A stretch of DNA of 6,338 nt from Planctomycetaceae bacterium UBA969 (lineage in GTDB: Bacteria; Planctomycetota; Planctomycetia; Gemmatales; Gemmataceae): positions 1 to 6,338 of the forward strand of contig DBCB01000194.1 in assembly GCA_002303765.1 (NCBI GenBank), in the 5' to 3' direction. The notes under the pieces are model-generated. The model had not been told where the DNA came from, made no database searches, and worked only from the letters and a program-made list of their open reading frames with translations. Made by a program: the position numbers and the translations under genes. Shown piece by piece: positions 6,028 through 6,338 of this stretch (the first letter of the stretch is position 1; every line of letters begins with the position of its first letter).

Positions 6028-6338
6028 ATGGACAAAACAAAATTGCAGGAAAATGCAGCGAAACTAGGGATCGGGAAATACTCCCGTCATGTGCTTTTGT
6101 GCACCGGGCCATCCTGCTGTACGGAAAAAGAGGGCCTCGAAGCGTGGGAGGAACTTAAAAAACAAATCAAGGAACATGGCCTGACTTCGGGTGACAACGC
6201 CTGCTATCGAACCAAGGTTGGATGTTTACGCCTGTGCGAGTCTGGACCCATCGCTACCGTTTACCCTGAAGGCATCTGGTACGCTAATATGTCTAAATCA
6301 AATATTGGTACTTTTGTAAAAAGCCATCTAGTAGATGG
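6028..6338 (+). CDS. Thioredoxin-like [2Fe-2S] ferredoxin (partial, C-terminus missing)
   Basis: There are 103 complete codons to the right edge. Residues 20-31 read RHVLLCTGPSCC and residues 64-75 KVGCLRLCESGP, the two cysteine clusters of the small thioredoxin-fold [2Fe-2S] ferredoxins (the (2Fe-2S) ferredoxin domain family, also seen in NuoE C-terminal domains). Likely cluster ligands are Cys25, Cys30 or Cys31, Cys66 and Cys70. The part after the second cluster, TVYPEGIWYANM (77-88), is typical, and the ending FVKSHLVDG (96-104, last codon cut) is where such proteins usually have an 'HL-GG' turn, so perhaps 10-20 residues are missing. These proteins carry one electron in the cytoplasm; the partner is unknown. 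The ATG at 6028 lies 18 bp after the ATPase stop with a weak TGAAAG as ribosome-binding site, so co-transcription with the pump is likely. Cys59 and the doubled Cys30-Cys31 are additional cysteines. Confidence 0.87.
   Translation, partial: MDKTKLQENAAKLGIGKYSRHVLLCTGPSCCTEKEGLEAWEELKKQIKEHGLTSGDNACYRTKVGCLRLCESGPIATVYPEGIWYANMSKSNIGTFVKSHLVD

Noticed and set aside
6324..6338. Perfect palindrome CCATCTA-G-TAGATGG at the right edge
   Set aside because: It lies within the ferredoxin reading frame at codons typical of the family's C-terminus. A 1-nt loop cannot fold as a hairpin, and the sequence is cut off, so it is probably chance.

Overview
The window carries six genes, four complete and two cut by its edges, packed with little non-coding DNA. 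It looks like ordinary chromosomal sequence from a bacterium of moderate GC (mid-40s percent by eye). The best taxonomic guess is a planctomycete. The clues are a secreted esterase-like N-terminus with a short 'LEMLGL-PLP' motif of a type I associate with planctomycetal acetylxylan esterases, a D-threonine-aldolase-like PLP enzyme with the 'CPTTALH' ending, a PMCA-type calcium pump and a small thioredoxin-like ferredoxin. This is recall of family patterns, not a search result.

Layout: 1-262 (minus) is the start of a secreted protein, probably an acetylxylan-esterase/prolyl-oligopeptidase-like hydrolase, running off the left edge. It is divergent from 419-1534 (plus), a fold-type III PLP enzyme of the D-threonine aldolase/D-serine dehydratase-like family; the 156-bp gap between them must hold both upstream regions. 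A near-consensus sigma70-like promoter at 1545-1573 then starts the pyrH (UMP kinase, 1622-2368) and frr (ribosome recycling factor, 2399-2959) pair. A GC-rich hairpin with a T-tract lies at 2994-3027, nested inside a second complementary pair of segments. It separates frr from a 988-residue PMCA-type Ca2+ P-type ATPase (3043-6009), which is followed after 18 bp by a [2Fe-2S] thioredoxin-like ferredoxin gene (6028 to the right edge).

How they work together: pyrH and frr are the conserved housekeeping pair (pyrimidine nucleotide supply and ribosome recycling), here without the frequent rpsB-tsf partners immediately upstream. The ATPase and ferredoxin genes are close enough to be co-transcribed, but no functional link is visible. 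The PLP enzyme and esterase are metabolic genes with no evident tie to the rest.

I see no mobile element, CRISPR array, tRNA or rRNA, and no sign of a novel multi-gene system. The observations most worth a second look are the nested hairpin just before the ATPase start codon, an extra hydrophobic hairpin between M1 and M2 of the ATPase, and a substituted UMP-binding position in PyrH.
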